Below, in pieces: positions 50,459-59,890 of a stretch of DNA of 64,000 nucleotides; position 1 is the stretch's first letter; every line of letters starts with the position of its first letter. The notes beneath the pieces are model-generated. The model was not told the origin of the DNA. It made no database searches and was given only the letters and a program-made list of their open reading frames with translations. The stretch comes from Magnetaquiglobus sp039908105 (GTDB taxonomy: Bacteria > Pseudomonadota > Magnetococcia > Magnetococcales > Magnetaquicoccaceae). The position numbers and the translations under genes are program-made. Where the stretch lies: contig JAMOBI010000006.1 in the NCBI GenBank assembly GCA_039908105.1, forward strand, positions 3,995 to 67,994, in the 5' to 3' direction.

Positions 50459-51514
50459 TCACCCCGCTCCCTGACTGGAAATCTCGTCCGAATAGCGTGC
50501 GCGGATGGCGGTGATCTCCGGCAATATCGTCCGGAGCAGGCCGGCAAGCGTTGGGTCGAAGTGTGAGCCGGCTTGCGATTCGATGTAGGCCAGGGAATCC
50601 TCGATGCTCCAGGCTTTTTTATAAGGACGTTCGGCAGTCAAGGCGTCGAAGACATCGGCGATGGCTGTGACCCGTCCCACAAAGGGGATCTCCTCCCCCT
50701 TAAGCCCCCTTGGATAGCCACTGCCATCCCATTTTTCATGGTGGGTCAAGGCGAGAATGTGTGCGGTTTTCAATAAATCATCGTCGTGCTGGCCGATGAT
50801 CGCAGCGCCCATCTCCGGGTGTCGACGCATGATCAGCAGTTCCTCCTCATCGAGCTTGCCCTTTTTCAACAGCACCTGGTCCGGAATGCCGATTTTGCCG
50901 ATGTCGTGCATCTGAGCGGCGTTGAAGAGGATCTCGGCGGATGCTTCGCCCAAGCCTGCTGCACGACCCAGCAACCGGGCAATGTGGCTCATGCGCATCA
51001 CATGATAGCCGGTTTCGTTGTCTTTGAACTCCGCAGCCCTGCCCAATCGCATGATGATCTCCCGGCGGGTGCGCTGCAGCTCGGCGGTGCGCTCATCCAC
51101 GAGCCTTTCCAGCTCTCGGGTCTGGTCGTACAACGCCAGATGGGTCTTGATCCGCGCCAGCATGATCGGCGGATTGATCGGCTTGGTGAGATAATCGACC
51201 GCCCCCAGCTCCAGTCCGATCCGTTCGTCTTCGAGCTCATTCAAGGCGGTGACGAAAATCACCGGAATGCGTCGGGTATCCGGATTCTCCTTCAAGCGCC
51301 GGCACACCTCGTGGCCATCCATACCGGGCATCATGATGTCCAAGAGGATCAGATCGGGCGGCGTGACGGAGTTGGCAATCCTTAAGGCGGTTTCGCCCTG
51401 GGTGGCGATGCGGGTGCGATAGTGGGGATTGAGCACTTCGGTCAACAGGGAGATGTTGTCCGGGATGTCATCGACCAAGAGGATGTTCCGCGACAGGAGG
51501 GAGGGCGTGGACAT
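50459..51514 (-). CDS. Response regulator with HD-GYP c-di-GMP phosphodiesterase (RpfG-like)
   Basis: With ATG 51514 the protein has 351 residues; an in-frame ATG at 51526 is less well placed. The receiver domain has the phospho-acceptor Asp in LILLDIMMPGMDG (near residue 57) and the conserved Lys in YLTKPINPP. A coiled linker leads to the HD-GYP domain with MHDIGKIGIPDQ (near 203) and HHEKWDGSGYPRGLKGEEIP. HD-GYP enzymes hydrolyse c-di-GMP to GMP. It lies between the two hybrid kinases and is a good target for their HPt domains, so kinase activity would lower c-di-GMP. Confidence 0.95.
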   Translation of the reverse strand: MSTPSLLSRNILLVDDIPDNISLLTEVLNPHYRTRIATQGETALRIANSVTPPDLILLDIMMPGMDGHEVCRRLKENPDTRRIPVIFVTALNELEDERIGLELGAVDYLTKPINPPIMLARIKTHLALYDQTRELERLVDERTAELQRTRREIIMRLGRAAEFKDNETGYHVMRMSHIARLLGRAAGLGEASAEILFNAAQMHDIGKIGIPDQVLLKKGKLDEEELLIMRRHPEMGAAIIGQHDDDLLKTAHILALTHHEKWDGSGYPRGLKGEEIPFVGRVTAIADVFDALTAERPYKKAWSIEDSLAYIESQAGSHFDPTLAGLLRTILPEITAIRARYSDEISSQGAG

Positions 51515-51543
51515 GTCGGTTCCCATGGGATGTGCAGCGGGAA

Positions 51544-54500
51544 TTATATTAAAATATTGCAATTCTGGGCGATTTCCCGCAGTTTGTCCAGAGCCTCCTC
51601 GAACTCGTACTGTTCGATCAGACGTTTGAGACGATTCGCATTCTCATCCTCTCCCAAGGCGGGCAGTTTTTCGACGATCCCCTGGACCTTGCCGCCGGCG
51701 GTGGAGTCGTATTCACCCAGCAGAGTGGCCAGTTCGCGCATCTCCCGGGCCAGGGCATCACGATCCACCACAACAGCCGGTTCCGGTGCTGCGACAACCG
51801 GTTGAAGTTTGGGGGCGACGTTGGGCAGGGTGGTGTCAATGGCCTCGATCAGACAAATCAGGGAGTGTTCCATCATCTTTCGCGCCGTGGGCAACCCCTC
51901 CAGATCGCCACCTTTCTTCAGAATCTCCTCGACCTCGCGGGCAAAAGCCGCCAGCTCGGCGGCGCCGATGTTGGCCGCCAGACCTTTCAACGTATGGGTG
52001 TCGCGAATCGCGGTCATCAAATCGCCAGTTTTCAGCCTCTCTGCCAGTCGGGAGATGTACTCACCCTGGCTCTCCCGGAAGCGGATGATCATTTTGCGCA
52101 ACAGGTTGACGCTGCCACCCATCCGTTTCAACGCCTGTGCCTTGTCGACACCCGGCAGCTCCGGCAGTTCGCTGGTCGTGCTCGCGGCTGGTGACGACTC
52201 GATGATCGCCGGCTCGGCACGACGCGTTTCCCCCTGTCGCTCGCGGCGAATCCAGCGCGCCAGGGTGACAAAGAGTTGCGAAACATCCAGCGGCTTGGCA
52301 ATGTGATCGTTCATGCCGCATTGCAGGCATTTCTCCCGATCCTCGGCCATGGCGTTGGCCGTCATGGCCAGAATCGGCAACGAAGCGAATTTCTCCAGGG
52401 CTCGAATCCGCCTGGTCGCCTCGAAACCGTCCATCACCGGCATCTGGCAATCCATCAGCACCCCGTCGTACGCACCCTGATCGATTTTGGCCAGGGCCTC
52501 CTCGCCATTGACCGCCACCTCGACGCGGATCCCGGCCAATGCCAACAGTTCCAGCGCCAATTCGCGGTTGACCGGGTGGTCCTCGACCAGTAACAGACGG
52601 GCTCCGCGCAAGGCTGTCTGAATCTCCTCCGAAAGCTCCTCCCGAGCGTTTTCAACCGTTCCGGCATCCTTGAAATGGAGATGTCGCAGTCCGAAACGCC
52701 CGGTGAAATAAAAGGTGCTGCCGACCCCCGTCTCGCTCTCCACGCCGATCTCGCCGTGCATCAACTCCACCAGACGTTTGCTGATGCTCAATCCCAATCC
52801 GGTGCCGCCATACTTGCGCGAGGTCGAGCCGTCTCCTTGTGAGAAGGCCTGGAACAGTTTGCCAATCTGCTCGCTGGTCAAACCGATGCCGGTGTCGGTA
52901 ATGGCGAACCGCAGCCAGACATGATCCTCCTCGTCGGCAATCCGGCTCACGGATACCAGCACGCGCCCCTTTTCGGTGAACTTGATCGCATTGCCGATCA
53001 GATTGGTCAACACCTGTCCCAGACGCATGCCATCGCCGATCAGGGCATCGGGCACCGAGGAGGGGACACGGAAGATCAACTCCAACCCCTTGTCACGCGC
53101 CTTCAAGATCGAGATGTCGTTGACATGCTCCATCACCACCTTGAGGGAGAAATCGGCCTGCTCGACGCTCATCTTGCCGGCTTCGATCTTGGAGAAATCG
53201 AGTATGTCGTTGATGATCCCCAACAGGCTTTTGGCTGCGGAATCGACCTTCTGGATGTAATTGCGCTGCTTGTCGTTGAGTTCGGTGCGCAGGATCAGAT
53301 GGGTCATGCCGATGATGGCGTTCATCGGGGTGCGGATTTCGTGGCTCATATTGGCGAGGAAATCGCTCTTGACGCGCGCTGCGGCCTGGGCCTTGCCCAT
53401 GGCAACGGTCAGTTCGCGCGTCCGCTCCTCGACCAGCTCCTCCAGATGCTCCTTGTAGGCCTCCAGTTCGACGCGCGACCGCTCGGCATCCTCGGCCAGG
53501 CTCAAGGCCGCCAACCGTTGCTGGAACAGCTCATCGGCATCCGTTGGGGCGGTCTCGATCGGTTCAGCCTCCTCGGGAGATTGGAAGATCACCACCCGTC
53601 CGCGCTCCCTGGCCATGGTGTTGACCAGATATTTCAACTCGATGATGCGCTGTTCGCGTCCGAGTGCCAGGCGGTTGAACCGCTCGACATCGGCCATGCG
53701 ATCGCGCAGCGCCAGATTCTCGCGCAGTTTCTCCTCCACCTGCTTGCGTTCCGTGATATCCCGGCTGATGCCGAGAATACCCAACAGCTGACCGTGTTCG
53801 TTCCGGAAAGGTGTGCGCACCTCCTCAAGCAGCACCCGGTGACCATCCGGATAGACCACCCACTCTTCGTCGGTGTGCGGCTCCGTGACGTTCAGAGTGG
53901 CCTGATCCTTGGCACGGAAGCGATCAGCGATCTCCGGATCGAAGAGTTCATGATCACTCCGGTGGGTGATCTGATCCACCGATATGCCGACCCGGGCCGC
54001 GAACGCCTCGTTGCAACCCAGATAGACACACTCGGGGTTTTTATAGAAGATCGGATCCGGGATCGCGTTGATCAGTGCCTGCATGGTGGCCCGTTGCTGT
54101 TCGATCTCCAGGGTGGTCAGCATGGTGTCGGTGATCTCCTGGGTCACGCCGTACATGTCGGTGGGCTCGCCCGACGGTCCGCGCACCAGATGGCCGATGG
54201 TGTGCAACCAGACGATGCGTCCGTCGATCGGTCGTTTGTAAGCGTAGACCGCATCAAAGCGGGGAATGCGTCCTGCGAGCGCGTCCTGGAAATTGCTCCA
54301 GGTGCCCTCGGCGGAGATGCGATTGCCGGCCTTGACATGGGCGAACCACTCCTCCACCCAGAGATAGCGCCACCCTGCGCGCGGCGGATCGCCGCAAATG
54401 CGTGCGGTACGTTCCGAGGCGTTGTAATAGCCCGCCTGGTCCAGCGGCAGAGGCAGATGCCAGTGGCCCGCCTTGGTCAGGTCGAGGGCGTTTTCGCTCA

Positions 54501-57294
54501 AGTAATTGGCATGTGCGAGCTTCTTCTCGGCCCGCTTGCGCTCGGTGATATCCTCCTTGACCGCCACGAAGTGGGTGATCTTGTCGTTCTTGTCCCGAAT
54601 CGGGGAGATGGAGGCCTGTTCGACGAAAATCTCGCCGTTCTTCTTGCGGTTGTAGATCTCGCCACGCCAGATTTTGCCAGAAAGAATCGTGGTCCAGAGA
54701 TTGTCGTAGAACGCCCGATCCTGCAGGCCGGCATTGAGGATGTTTGGTGACCGACCGATCGCCTCTTCGGGTGTATACCCACTGACATGGCTGAACTGCG
54801 GGTTGACGTATTCAATCACGCCGGAGGTGTCGGTGATGATCACGCTCGCCGGACTGTTTTCCACCGCTTTCGACAAAGTCAACAGAAGCTTCTGCTGCTG
54901 CATGCGCACCGAAATGTCGCGAAAGACCGTGACCGAGCCGATCAGTCGACCTTCATGCTGCATCGGCACGGCGGTGTATTCGACGAAGAAGCCGCTGCCA
55001 TCCTTGCGCCAGAACATCTCGTCGTCCACCCGACAGGTCTCCCCGAGTCGGTAGGAACGGGCCAGACGACACTCCTCCACAGGGTAGGGGGTGCCATCGA
55101 CGCGGGTATGGTGAATGGTCTCATGCAGAGGCGCCTGCGTCAGTTCCTCCTCCGGAAAGCCGAGCATCGACAGAGCCGCCGGATTGACAAAGGTGATGCG
55201 TCCCTGGCCGTCCATGCCGATGATGCCATCGGTCACCGAGGTCAGGATCAACCGGCTGAGCGCTTCGGACTCGGTCAAGGCATCCTCCATCGCCCGGCGC
55301 TGGGTGATATCCTGAATCGTGCCCACCACGCGCTTCGGGAGGTGATGGTCATCCTTTTCCATCACCGCGCCGCGCGCCAGAATCAACCGCAACCCGCCAT
55401 TGTTGGTCATGGTACGGAATTCAACATCATAGCGGGCGATATCCCCGGCGAGAAAATCTCGATCCATTTGCATGACCCGGTCGCGATCCTCGGGATGGAT
55501 CATGGCCATCCAGTCGTCGCGTGTGATCACGTCCATCTTGGAAGGGGAGAAACCAAGCATTTTGGCCCAACGACTGTTGACGCGCATCATTTTGGTGCGT
55601 GGATCCAGATCCCACACCCCGAGTTCGCCCCCGGCCAAGGCGACGTTCAGGCTGTCCTCCACCGCGCGACGCTGGCGGATTTCCCGTTCCAGCCGGCGGT
55701 TCCAGAATAAAAAGGTCAGAAACAGAAGCAGAATGCCGCCAATGATCGGTTTGGCCCAGGCCAGGATGATCGACAGATCGGTGCCGATTTCGATTTTGAT
55801 GCCCAACCAGGCGTTCTTGATGGCATTGCGTTCGCGATCGCTGATCCCTGCCAGTGCCTTGTTCAAGATCGACGCCAACTCCGGTCGATCGGGCGCGATG
55901 ATCAACCGTACCTCTTGCGACAATTGCGTGTGCGCAGCCACCTTTAAATTTCCCAGCCCGCCTTTTTGGATGGCGTGCATCCCTTCGAACAGGTCACCGA
56001 CAAAGGCGTAAGCCTCGCCGCGCGAGACCTGTTCGAGTGCGCCTGACACATCGGGTGTGGAGGTGAGCTTGATGGCCGGATGATCCCGGACGATCGCGAC
56101 ATGGGCCGGTGAGTCCACGACCGTGCGGGTCGGCTGGCCGTGCAGCGCTTCCAGACTGCCCAGGAACGGGGCATCCTGCCGGGTGATGATCACCTGGGGA
56201 ATGGAGAGCAGCGCATCGGTCGGATGCCACCCTTTGATCGCATCGGCTGGTTGATCGTGCAGCAGGAGCAGATCGGCGGCAACGCTCTCCTGCGGGTTAT
56301 CCAACACCTCAAAGGTCACGCCAAGTCGCTCCCCGATGGTTTTCAAATAATCGAGGGCGATCCCCTGCATCCGTCCCAGTTCATCCGGATAGGCCACGGG
56401 AGGCCAGTTGGCCTGGATCGCCACCCGATAGGGACCAGGATGATTGGCAAGCCAGCTTTTTTCCGCTTCGGAGAGAATCAGGGTCTGCTGGGCGATGCTC
56501 TCCACTTTGAGTTTGTGTTGGGCGTAGATCTCCGCAACCCGTCCGGCGGTGGCCATGGATTGCAGCGTGGCGCTCAAAACGGCTGCCTGATCGGCGTGAC
56601 GCGAGAATTTGGAGAAACCGTAGTAGTTGTCGAGAATCTGCGAGTGGCGAAAAAAAGCATAGCCGTAACCGGAAAAACCGAAGCCGGTCATGGCGCTCTC
56701 CAACGCTCCCTGATCGAGCACCGCCAGGGTGTCGACCCGGCCTTCGATGAGATCCCGGGCCAGGGCATAGTCGCTGCCGTCGGAGGCAACCCTGGTCAGT
56801 GTCTCATCGGTGTCAAAGCGGGAAAAATAGGCGGTATCCTTCTTGATGCCGATCCGTTTGTTCGCCAGATCCTCGTAATCGGTGATGCTCGCCTCGCGCC
56901 CCTTGGGGACCATGAAGAGGATATCCTTGCGCTGCGAGCTGACCGGACCCAGAAAGTGGACGAATGGCTCACGATCCGGGGTGCGGATCACGCGCGGCAC
57001 GACATCAACCGTGCCGCGTTTCAACCGTTCGATACTCTCCGGGAAGGGGATGGCATGCCACTCGATACGCCAACCCGAGCTGGCGGCGGCTTCATCGAGC
57101 AGATTTTTCAAAGGCCCCCCGAGGTAGAGGCCGTCGACGATCATCTCGGGCGGACGGTGGCGCAGATCGGCGTGCAGAATGCGCTCTTCGGCGCTCCAGC
57201 CTGAGGAAACAGGCAACAGAAAGCCGATCAACAGGAGCCAGAACGGCATCCTTTTGATGACAAGTAATTGTTTTTGTTGTAAAAAGCCGTTCAT
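51544..57294 (-). CDS. BvgS/EvgS-like hybrid sensor kinase with two periplasmic solute-binding domains
   Basis: The product is about 1,916 residues from ATG 57294. After a signal or TM segment (FWLLLIGFLLPVSSGWSA) come two tandem SBP3 (Venus flytrap) domains: residues about 30-270 and 275-500. A transmembrane helix (near 510-530, IIGGILLLFLTFLFW) follows, then five PAS-like domains (for example DGIIGMDGQGRITFVN, ENSPASVIITDTSGVIEYVN, IPDPIFYKNPECVYLG). The His is in MSHEIRTPMNAIIGMTHLI (near 1316). An HATPase, one REC (VLMDCQMPVMDG, Asp near 1613) and an HPt (THTLKGLAANIGAAEL, near 1766) complete the relay. The ligand is unknown; amino acids or other small solutes are typical for SBP3 folds. 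It starts 5 nt after the flavoprotein stop and precedes the HD-GYP gene by 29 nt. Confidence 0.94.
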   Translation of the reverse strand: MNGFLQQKQLLVIKRMPFWLLLIGFLLPVSSGWSAEERILHADLRHRPPEMIVDGLYLGGPLKNLLDEAAASSGWRIEWHAIPFPESIERLKRGTVDVVPRVIRTPDREPFVHFLGPVSSQRKDILFMVPKGREASITDYEDLANKRIGIKKDTAYFSRFDTDETLTRVASDGSDYALARDLIEGRVDTLAVLDQGALESAMTGFGFSGYGYAFFRHSQILDNYYGFSKFSRHADQAAVLSATLQSMATAGRVAEIYAQHKLKVESIAQQTLILSEAEKSWLANHPGPYRVAIQANWPPVAYPDELGRMQGIALDYLKTIGERLGVTFEVLDNPQESVAADLLLLHDQPADAIKGWHPTDALLSIPQVIITRQDAPFLGSLEALHGQPTRTVVDSPAHVAIVRDHPAIKLTSTPDVSGALEQVSRGEAYAFVGDLFEGMHAIQKGGLGNLKVAAHTQLSQEVRLIIAPDRPELASILNKALAGISDRERNAIKNAWLGIKIEIGTDLSIILAWAKPIIGGILLLFLTFLFWNRRLEREIRQRRAVEDSLNVALAGGELGVWDLDPRTKMMRVNSRWAKMLGFSPSKMDVITRDDWMAMIHPEDRDRVMQMDRDFLAGDIARYDVEFRTMTNNGGLRLILARGAVMEKDDHHLPKRVVGTIQDITQRRAMEDALTESEALSRLILTSVTDGIIGMDGQGRITFVNPAALSMLGFPEEELTQAPLHETIHHTRVDGTPYPVEECRLARSYRLGETCRVDDEMFWRKDGSGFFVEYTAVPMQHEGRLIGSVTVFRDISVRMQQQKLLLTLSKAVENSPASVIITDTSGVIEYVNPQFSHVSGYTPEEAIGRSPNILNAGLQDRAFYDNLWTTILSGKIWRGEIYNRKKNGEIFVEQASISPIRDKNDKITHFVAVKEDITERKRAEKKLAHANYLSENALDLTKAGHWHLPLPLDQAGYYNASERTARICGDPPRAGWRYLWVEEWFAHVKAGNRISAEGTWSNFQDALAGRIPRFDAVYAYKRPIDGRIVWLHTIGHLVRGPSGEPTDMYGVTQEITDTMLTTLEIEQQRATMQALINAIPDPIFYKNPECVYLGCNEAFAARVGISVDQITHRSDHELFDPEIADRFRAKDQATLNVTEPHTDEEWVVYPDGHRVLLEEVRTPFRNEHGQLLGILGISRDITERKQVEEKLRENLALRDRMADVERFNRLALGREQRIIELKYLVNTMARERGRVVIFQSPEEAEPIETAPTDADELFQQRLAALSLAEDAERSRVELEAYKEHLEELVEERTRELTVAMGKAQAAARVKSDFLANMSHEIRTPMNAIIGMTHLILRTELNDKQRNYIQKVDSAAKSLLGIINDILDFSKIEAGKMSVEQADFSLKVVMEHVNDISILKARDKGLELIFRVPSSVPDALIGDGMRLGQVLTNLIGNAIKFTEKGRVLVSVSRIADEEDHVWLRFAITDTGIGLTSEQIGKLFQAFSQGDGSTSRKYGGTGLGLSISKRLVELMHGEIGVESETGVGSTFYFTGRFGLRHLHFKDAGTVENAREELSEEIQTALRGARLLLVEDHPVNRELALELLALAGIRVEVAVNGEEALAKIDQGAYDGVLMDCQMPVMDGFEATRRIRALEKFASLPILAMTANAMAEDREKCLQCGMNDHIAKPLDVSQLFVTLARWIRRERQGETRRAEPAIIESSPAASTTSELPELPGVDKAQALKRMGGSVNLLRKMIIRFRESQGEYISRLAERLKTGDLMTAIRDTHTLKGLAANIGAAELAAFAREVEEILKKGGDLEGLPTARKMMEHSLICLIEAIDTTLPNVAPKLQPVVAAPEPAVVVDRDALAREMRELATLLGEYDSTAGGKVQGIVEKLPALGEDENANRLKRLIEQYEFEEALDKLREIAQNCNILI

Positions 57295-57299
57295 GCGCC

Positions 57300-58487
57300 T
57301 CACACGGCCAGACCCGCAGCGTGGCCCGAGGACCAGGCCCACTGCAGATTGTAACCTCCCAGCCATCCGGTCACATCCAGCACCTCACCGATGAAGTAGA
57401 GTCCGGGAATTGTCCGACATGCCATGGTGAGCGGATCAATGGCGTTCGTATCCACGCCACCCACCGTCACCTCGGCCCGTTCATACCCCCCGGTACCGAC
57501 CGGTATCACCCGCCAATGATGAATCGTATCGGCCATGGCTCGCAACCGTTTATCGCCAATCTCGGCCAAGGGGGCATCTGCTTTCATATCGGCTGTTTTC
57601 TGCCAAACTAAACGTTTCGGCAACCAGCGTGACAAGATGGTACGGGGTGTCAGGCGGGATTCGACTTTTTTGGCTTCGATCAGCCGCTCGGCCAGATCGA
57701 CATCGGGCAAAAGATCGATCTCAAGCGTCTCTCCCGATCGCCAAAGTGAGGAGATCCGCAAGATCACCGGACCGCTCAAACCCTGGTGGGTGAAGAGCAG
57801 ATCATCGCGGATTCTCGTTGACTCCAAGGTGATTTCGGCCAAAAGGGAGATCCCGGCCAGTTCGCGGCAGGTGGTGCGCAGCTCTCCGGAGAAGATCAAA
57901 GGGGTGAGTCCGGGACGAGGCGGAATGATCTTTAAGCCGAATTGTCGGGCCAGTTCATACCCCAATCCGCTCGCCCCCAGTTTCGGCATCGAACGTCCGC
58001 CCAGGGCGATGACCAGCTTCGGCGCCTGCCACTCGGCGTGCGCGCTGCGCACCTTGAATCCGCGCGCGTCGTGCTCCACCCCGCGGATCTCCTCTCCCAG
58101 CACGAGACGCACCCGGCTGCGTCGGCACTCATCGAGCAGCATGGCGACGATCTTTTCGGCACTGCCATCGCTGAAAAGTTGTCCGGGACTCTTCTCTTTA
58201 TGGCCGATGCCGTGTCGGGCGAGCAGGGCGAGAAAATCGTGCGGGGTGAAAGCGGCCAGTGCCCCACGGGTAAATTCGGGATCGTTCGACAGGTAGCGTG
58301 ACGGATCGGCCTCCAGATGGGTGAAGTTGCAACGCCCCCCACCGGAGATACGGATCTTCTCTCCCGCGTGTCGGGCGTGATCGAGGACGAGTACGCGGCG
58401 TCCACGACCGCCGGCGGTTGCGGCGCACATCAGTCCCGAAGCACCGGCTCCCAAAACGATGAGATCCCATTCCGGATTGGCGTTCAA
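57300..58487 (-). CDS. HI0933-family NAD(P)/FAD-dependent oxidoreductase
   Basis: I place the start at TTG 58487, whose TTGA overlaps the CheW-like stop, giving 395 residues, the usual family length. The N-terminal Rossmann loop is LIVLGAGASGLMCAATAG, followed by the family marker ISGGGRCNFTH. A second conserved region, LVIALGGRSMPKLGASGLGY, and the end YFIGEVLDVTGWLGGYNLQWA bind FAD. The family has been linked to flavin-dependent reduction (BaiN-type) and to tRNA or cell-division phenotypes, but the substrate is unknown. A flavoprotein inside a chemosensory operon could act as a redox-state reporter; this is inference. Confidence 0.9.
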   Translation of the reverse strand: MNANPEWDLIVLGAGASGLMCAATAGGRGRRVLVLDHARHAGEKIRISGGGRCNFTHLEADPSRYLSNDPEFTRGALAAFTPHDFLALLARHGIGHKEKSPGQLFSDGSAEKIVAMLLDECRRSRVRLVLGEEIRGVEHDARGFKVRSAHAEWQAPKLVIALGGRSMPKLGASGLGYELARQFGLKIIPPRPGLTPLIFSGELRTTCRELAGISLLAEITLESTRIRDDLLFTHQGLSGPVILRISSLWRSGETLEIDLLPDVDLAERLIEAKKVESRLTPRTILSRWLPKRLVWQKTADMKADAPLAEIGDKRLRAMADTIHHWRVIPVGTGGYERAEVTVGGVDTNAIDPLTMACRTIPGLYFIGEVLDVTGWLGGYNLQWAWSSGHAAGLAV

Positions 58488-58879
58488 GCGGATGTCATCC
58501 CGAAGCGTTCGGCGTCGATCAACAAGATTGGTTCCGGATGGGAATGATCCTCCGGCAGCACGATCAAGGCGCGTGGACCGACGAGCGACAAGCGGGCCGC
58601 CAGGAGAGGGGGCAACGGGTGGATGTCGTGGGCTGGCACGGTATGGAGTGTCACCGGCGCACCCACCAGGCAGCTGAATGCGTTCTTTCGGGTCACGACC
58701 TCCAGCAGCATCGAATAAGGGGTCTCCGGCATGGCGGTTGCAAGCAGCGTTTCGATCAAGGGAACCGACGGTTCCAATCCCTTCCCGGCGCGGCAGGCGC
58801 GCACCTGAGAGGCGGGCAGGGCCATGAGGCGACCCGCCGCCTGAAACAGGACCACATCCAGGGTTGCCAAAGCGTTCAT
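58484..58879 (-). CDS. CheW-like domain protein, divergent
   Basis: This protein of 131 residues has weak but plausible similarity to CheW (LFQAAGRLMALPASQVRACR at the start, then a Leu/Val-rich beta pattern). It overlaps the true CheW gene and the flavoprotein gene by 4 nt at each end. It lacks a signal peptide. If it is a CheW-fold protein it would scaffold receptor-kinase complexes, but no CheA or methyl-accepting protein is encoded in the window, so it may bind one of the sensors. Confidence in the fold is moderate. Confidence 0.6.
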   Translation of the reverse strand: MNALATLDVVLFQAAGRLMALPASQVRACRAGKGLEPSVPLIETLLATAMPETPYSMLLEVVTRKNAFSCLVGAPVTLHTVPAHDIHPLPPLLAARLSLVGPRALIVLPEDHSHPEPILLIDAERFGMTSA

Positions 58880-59385
58880 CCCATGCCACGCGCGTAGGCC
58901 TTGAGCAACTCCGCCAGATCGAGCAGGGTCACAACCCGTTCATCATGGGCGAGCACACCGGTGGCCAAGGGGCGCCACTCCTGGGGCAGGGTGGCGGGCA
59001 GGGGGTGGATGGCGCTCTCCGGGAGATCCACGAGATCCACCACCCGATCGACGCGAATGCCGCTCGAGAGTTCCGCGCCACGACCGATCAGGATGGAGGA
59101 GGCGCGATCCGGCTCGACTTCGGAGAGGTTTAGCAGAGTGTGGGGACGGATCACGGTTTCGATGTCGCCGCGCACGTTGATCACCCCTTCCATGGAGGGG
59201 GGGCAGCCCGGCACGGAAAAGACTTTGGCCCGCGAAAAAATCTCCCGTACCTGTTCGCCCGGCAACCCGAAACGGTGTCCGGAAAGCTCGAAGAGCACCC
59301 ATTTGCGTGTCGGTTCATCCACGTTGACGATTTCATCGCGTGACGGACGGGGTTGGGCGAGCAGCTCATCCAGGGTGGGTTGCAT
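58876..59385 (-). CDS. cheW: CheW chemotaxis coupling protein
   Basis: The protein has 169 residues with an N-terminal extension (about 30) and a CheW core: WVLFELSGHRFGLPGEQVREIF, the conserved VPGCPPSMEGVINVRGDIETVI, and DRVVDLVDLPESAI. CheW links chemoreceptors to the CheA kinase, but neither is in this operon. It heads the long sensor run, about 505 nt away from the divergent alaC start. Its stop overlaps the CheW-like gene (ATGA). Confidence 0.93.
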   Translation of the reverse strand: MQPTLDELLAQPRPSRDEIVNVDEPTRKWVLFELSGHRFGLPGEQVREIFSRAKVFSVPGCPPSMEGVINVRGDIETVIRPHTLLNLSEVEPDRASSILIGRGAELSSGIRVDRVVDLVDLPESAIHPLPATLPQEWRPLATGVLAHDERVVTLLDLAELLKAYARGMG

Positions 59386-59683
59386 GCGCAGAAATCCTTG
59401 TTTTGATTGCTACTGGTCCGGATCCCTCATGGTTGCAAAGGGCCGGGGTCAACGATCGCTTCCGGTGGGAAAGAGGCGACAATGTCTCTTGAGTGATCCG
59501 GACCAGATGGGTGTCTTTATAATCGGTTCGTGCTCGAAGAATCCGGATTCCTCCTGAAAATATCTATAATGACATATGGATAGAAGTGTGTCCAGTTGAC
59601 CGGTCCTTGTAATCGAAACGGGTTTATCCCCTCGGCTTTGCCGGGAGACTTGTAAAGTTCGACGCAGTGGTGGTGGGGTCGAA
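59386..59683. other. Divergent intergenic region between cheW and alaC, first part
   Basis: No gene is supported here. It should contain the promoter of the minus-strand sensor operon. The frames that cross it have no recognisable content. The second part carries the hairpins listed separately. Confidence 0.4.
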
Positions 59684-59738
59684 AGCCGTGGGAACGAGCT
59701 TTGATGCACGCATTTTGCCCACGGCTGGGCAGAAAATG
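59684..59738 (+). promoter_or_regulatory. Mutually exclusive hairpins in the alaC leader
   Basis: Stem A pairs AGCCGTGGG (59684-59692) with CCCACGGCT (59718-59726). Stem B pairs CATTTTGCCCA (59711-59721) with TGGGC and AAAATG (59726-59738), giving 11 pairs with a 2-nt bulge. The two share bases 59718-59721 and 59726, so they cannot form together, as in a switch or attenuator. They lie about 150 nt before the alaC start. No U-run follows stem B. Confidence 0.5.
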
Positions 59739-59890
59739 ACGCTTCTTAAAGATGATTGAGGGATAACGTCCGGTTGCGTTACAGATTTTCACTTTCAACC
59801 CGCATGACGTTGGATTATCCTCCCCTGGTGAAGGAGCGATTATCGTTTCCTTGCCGGCCCATCCACCCTGACGAAAAACAAATAGCGACC

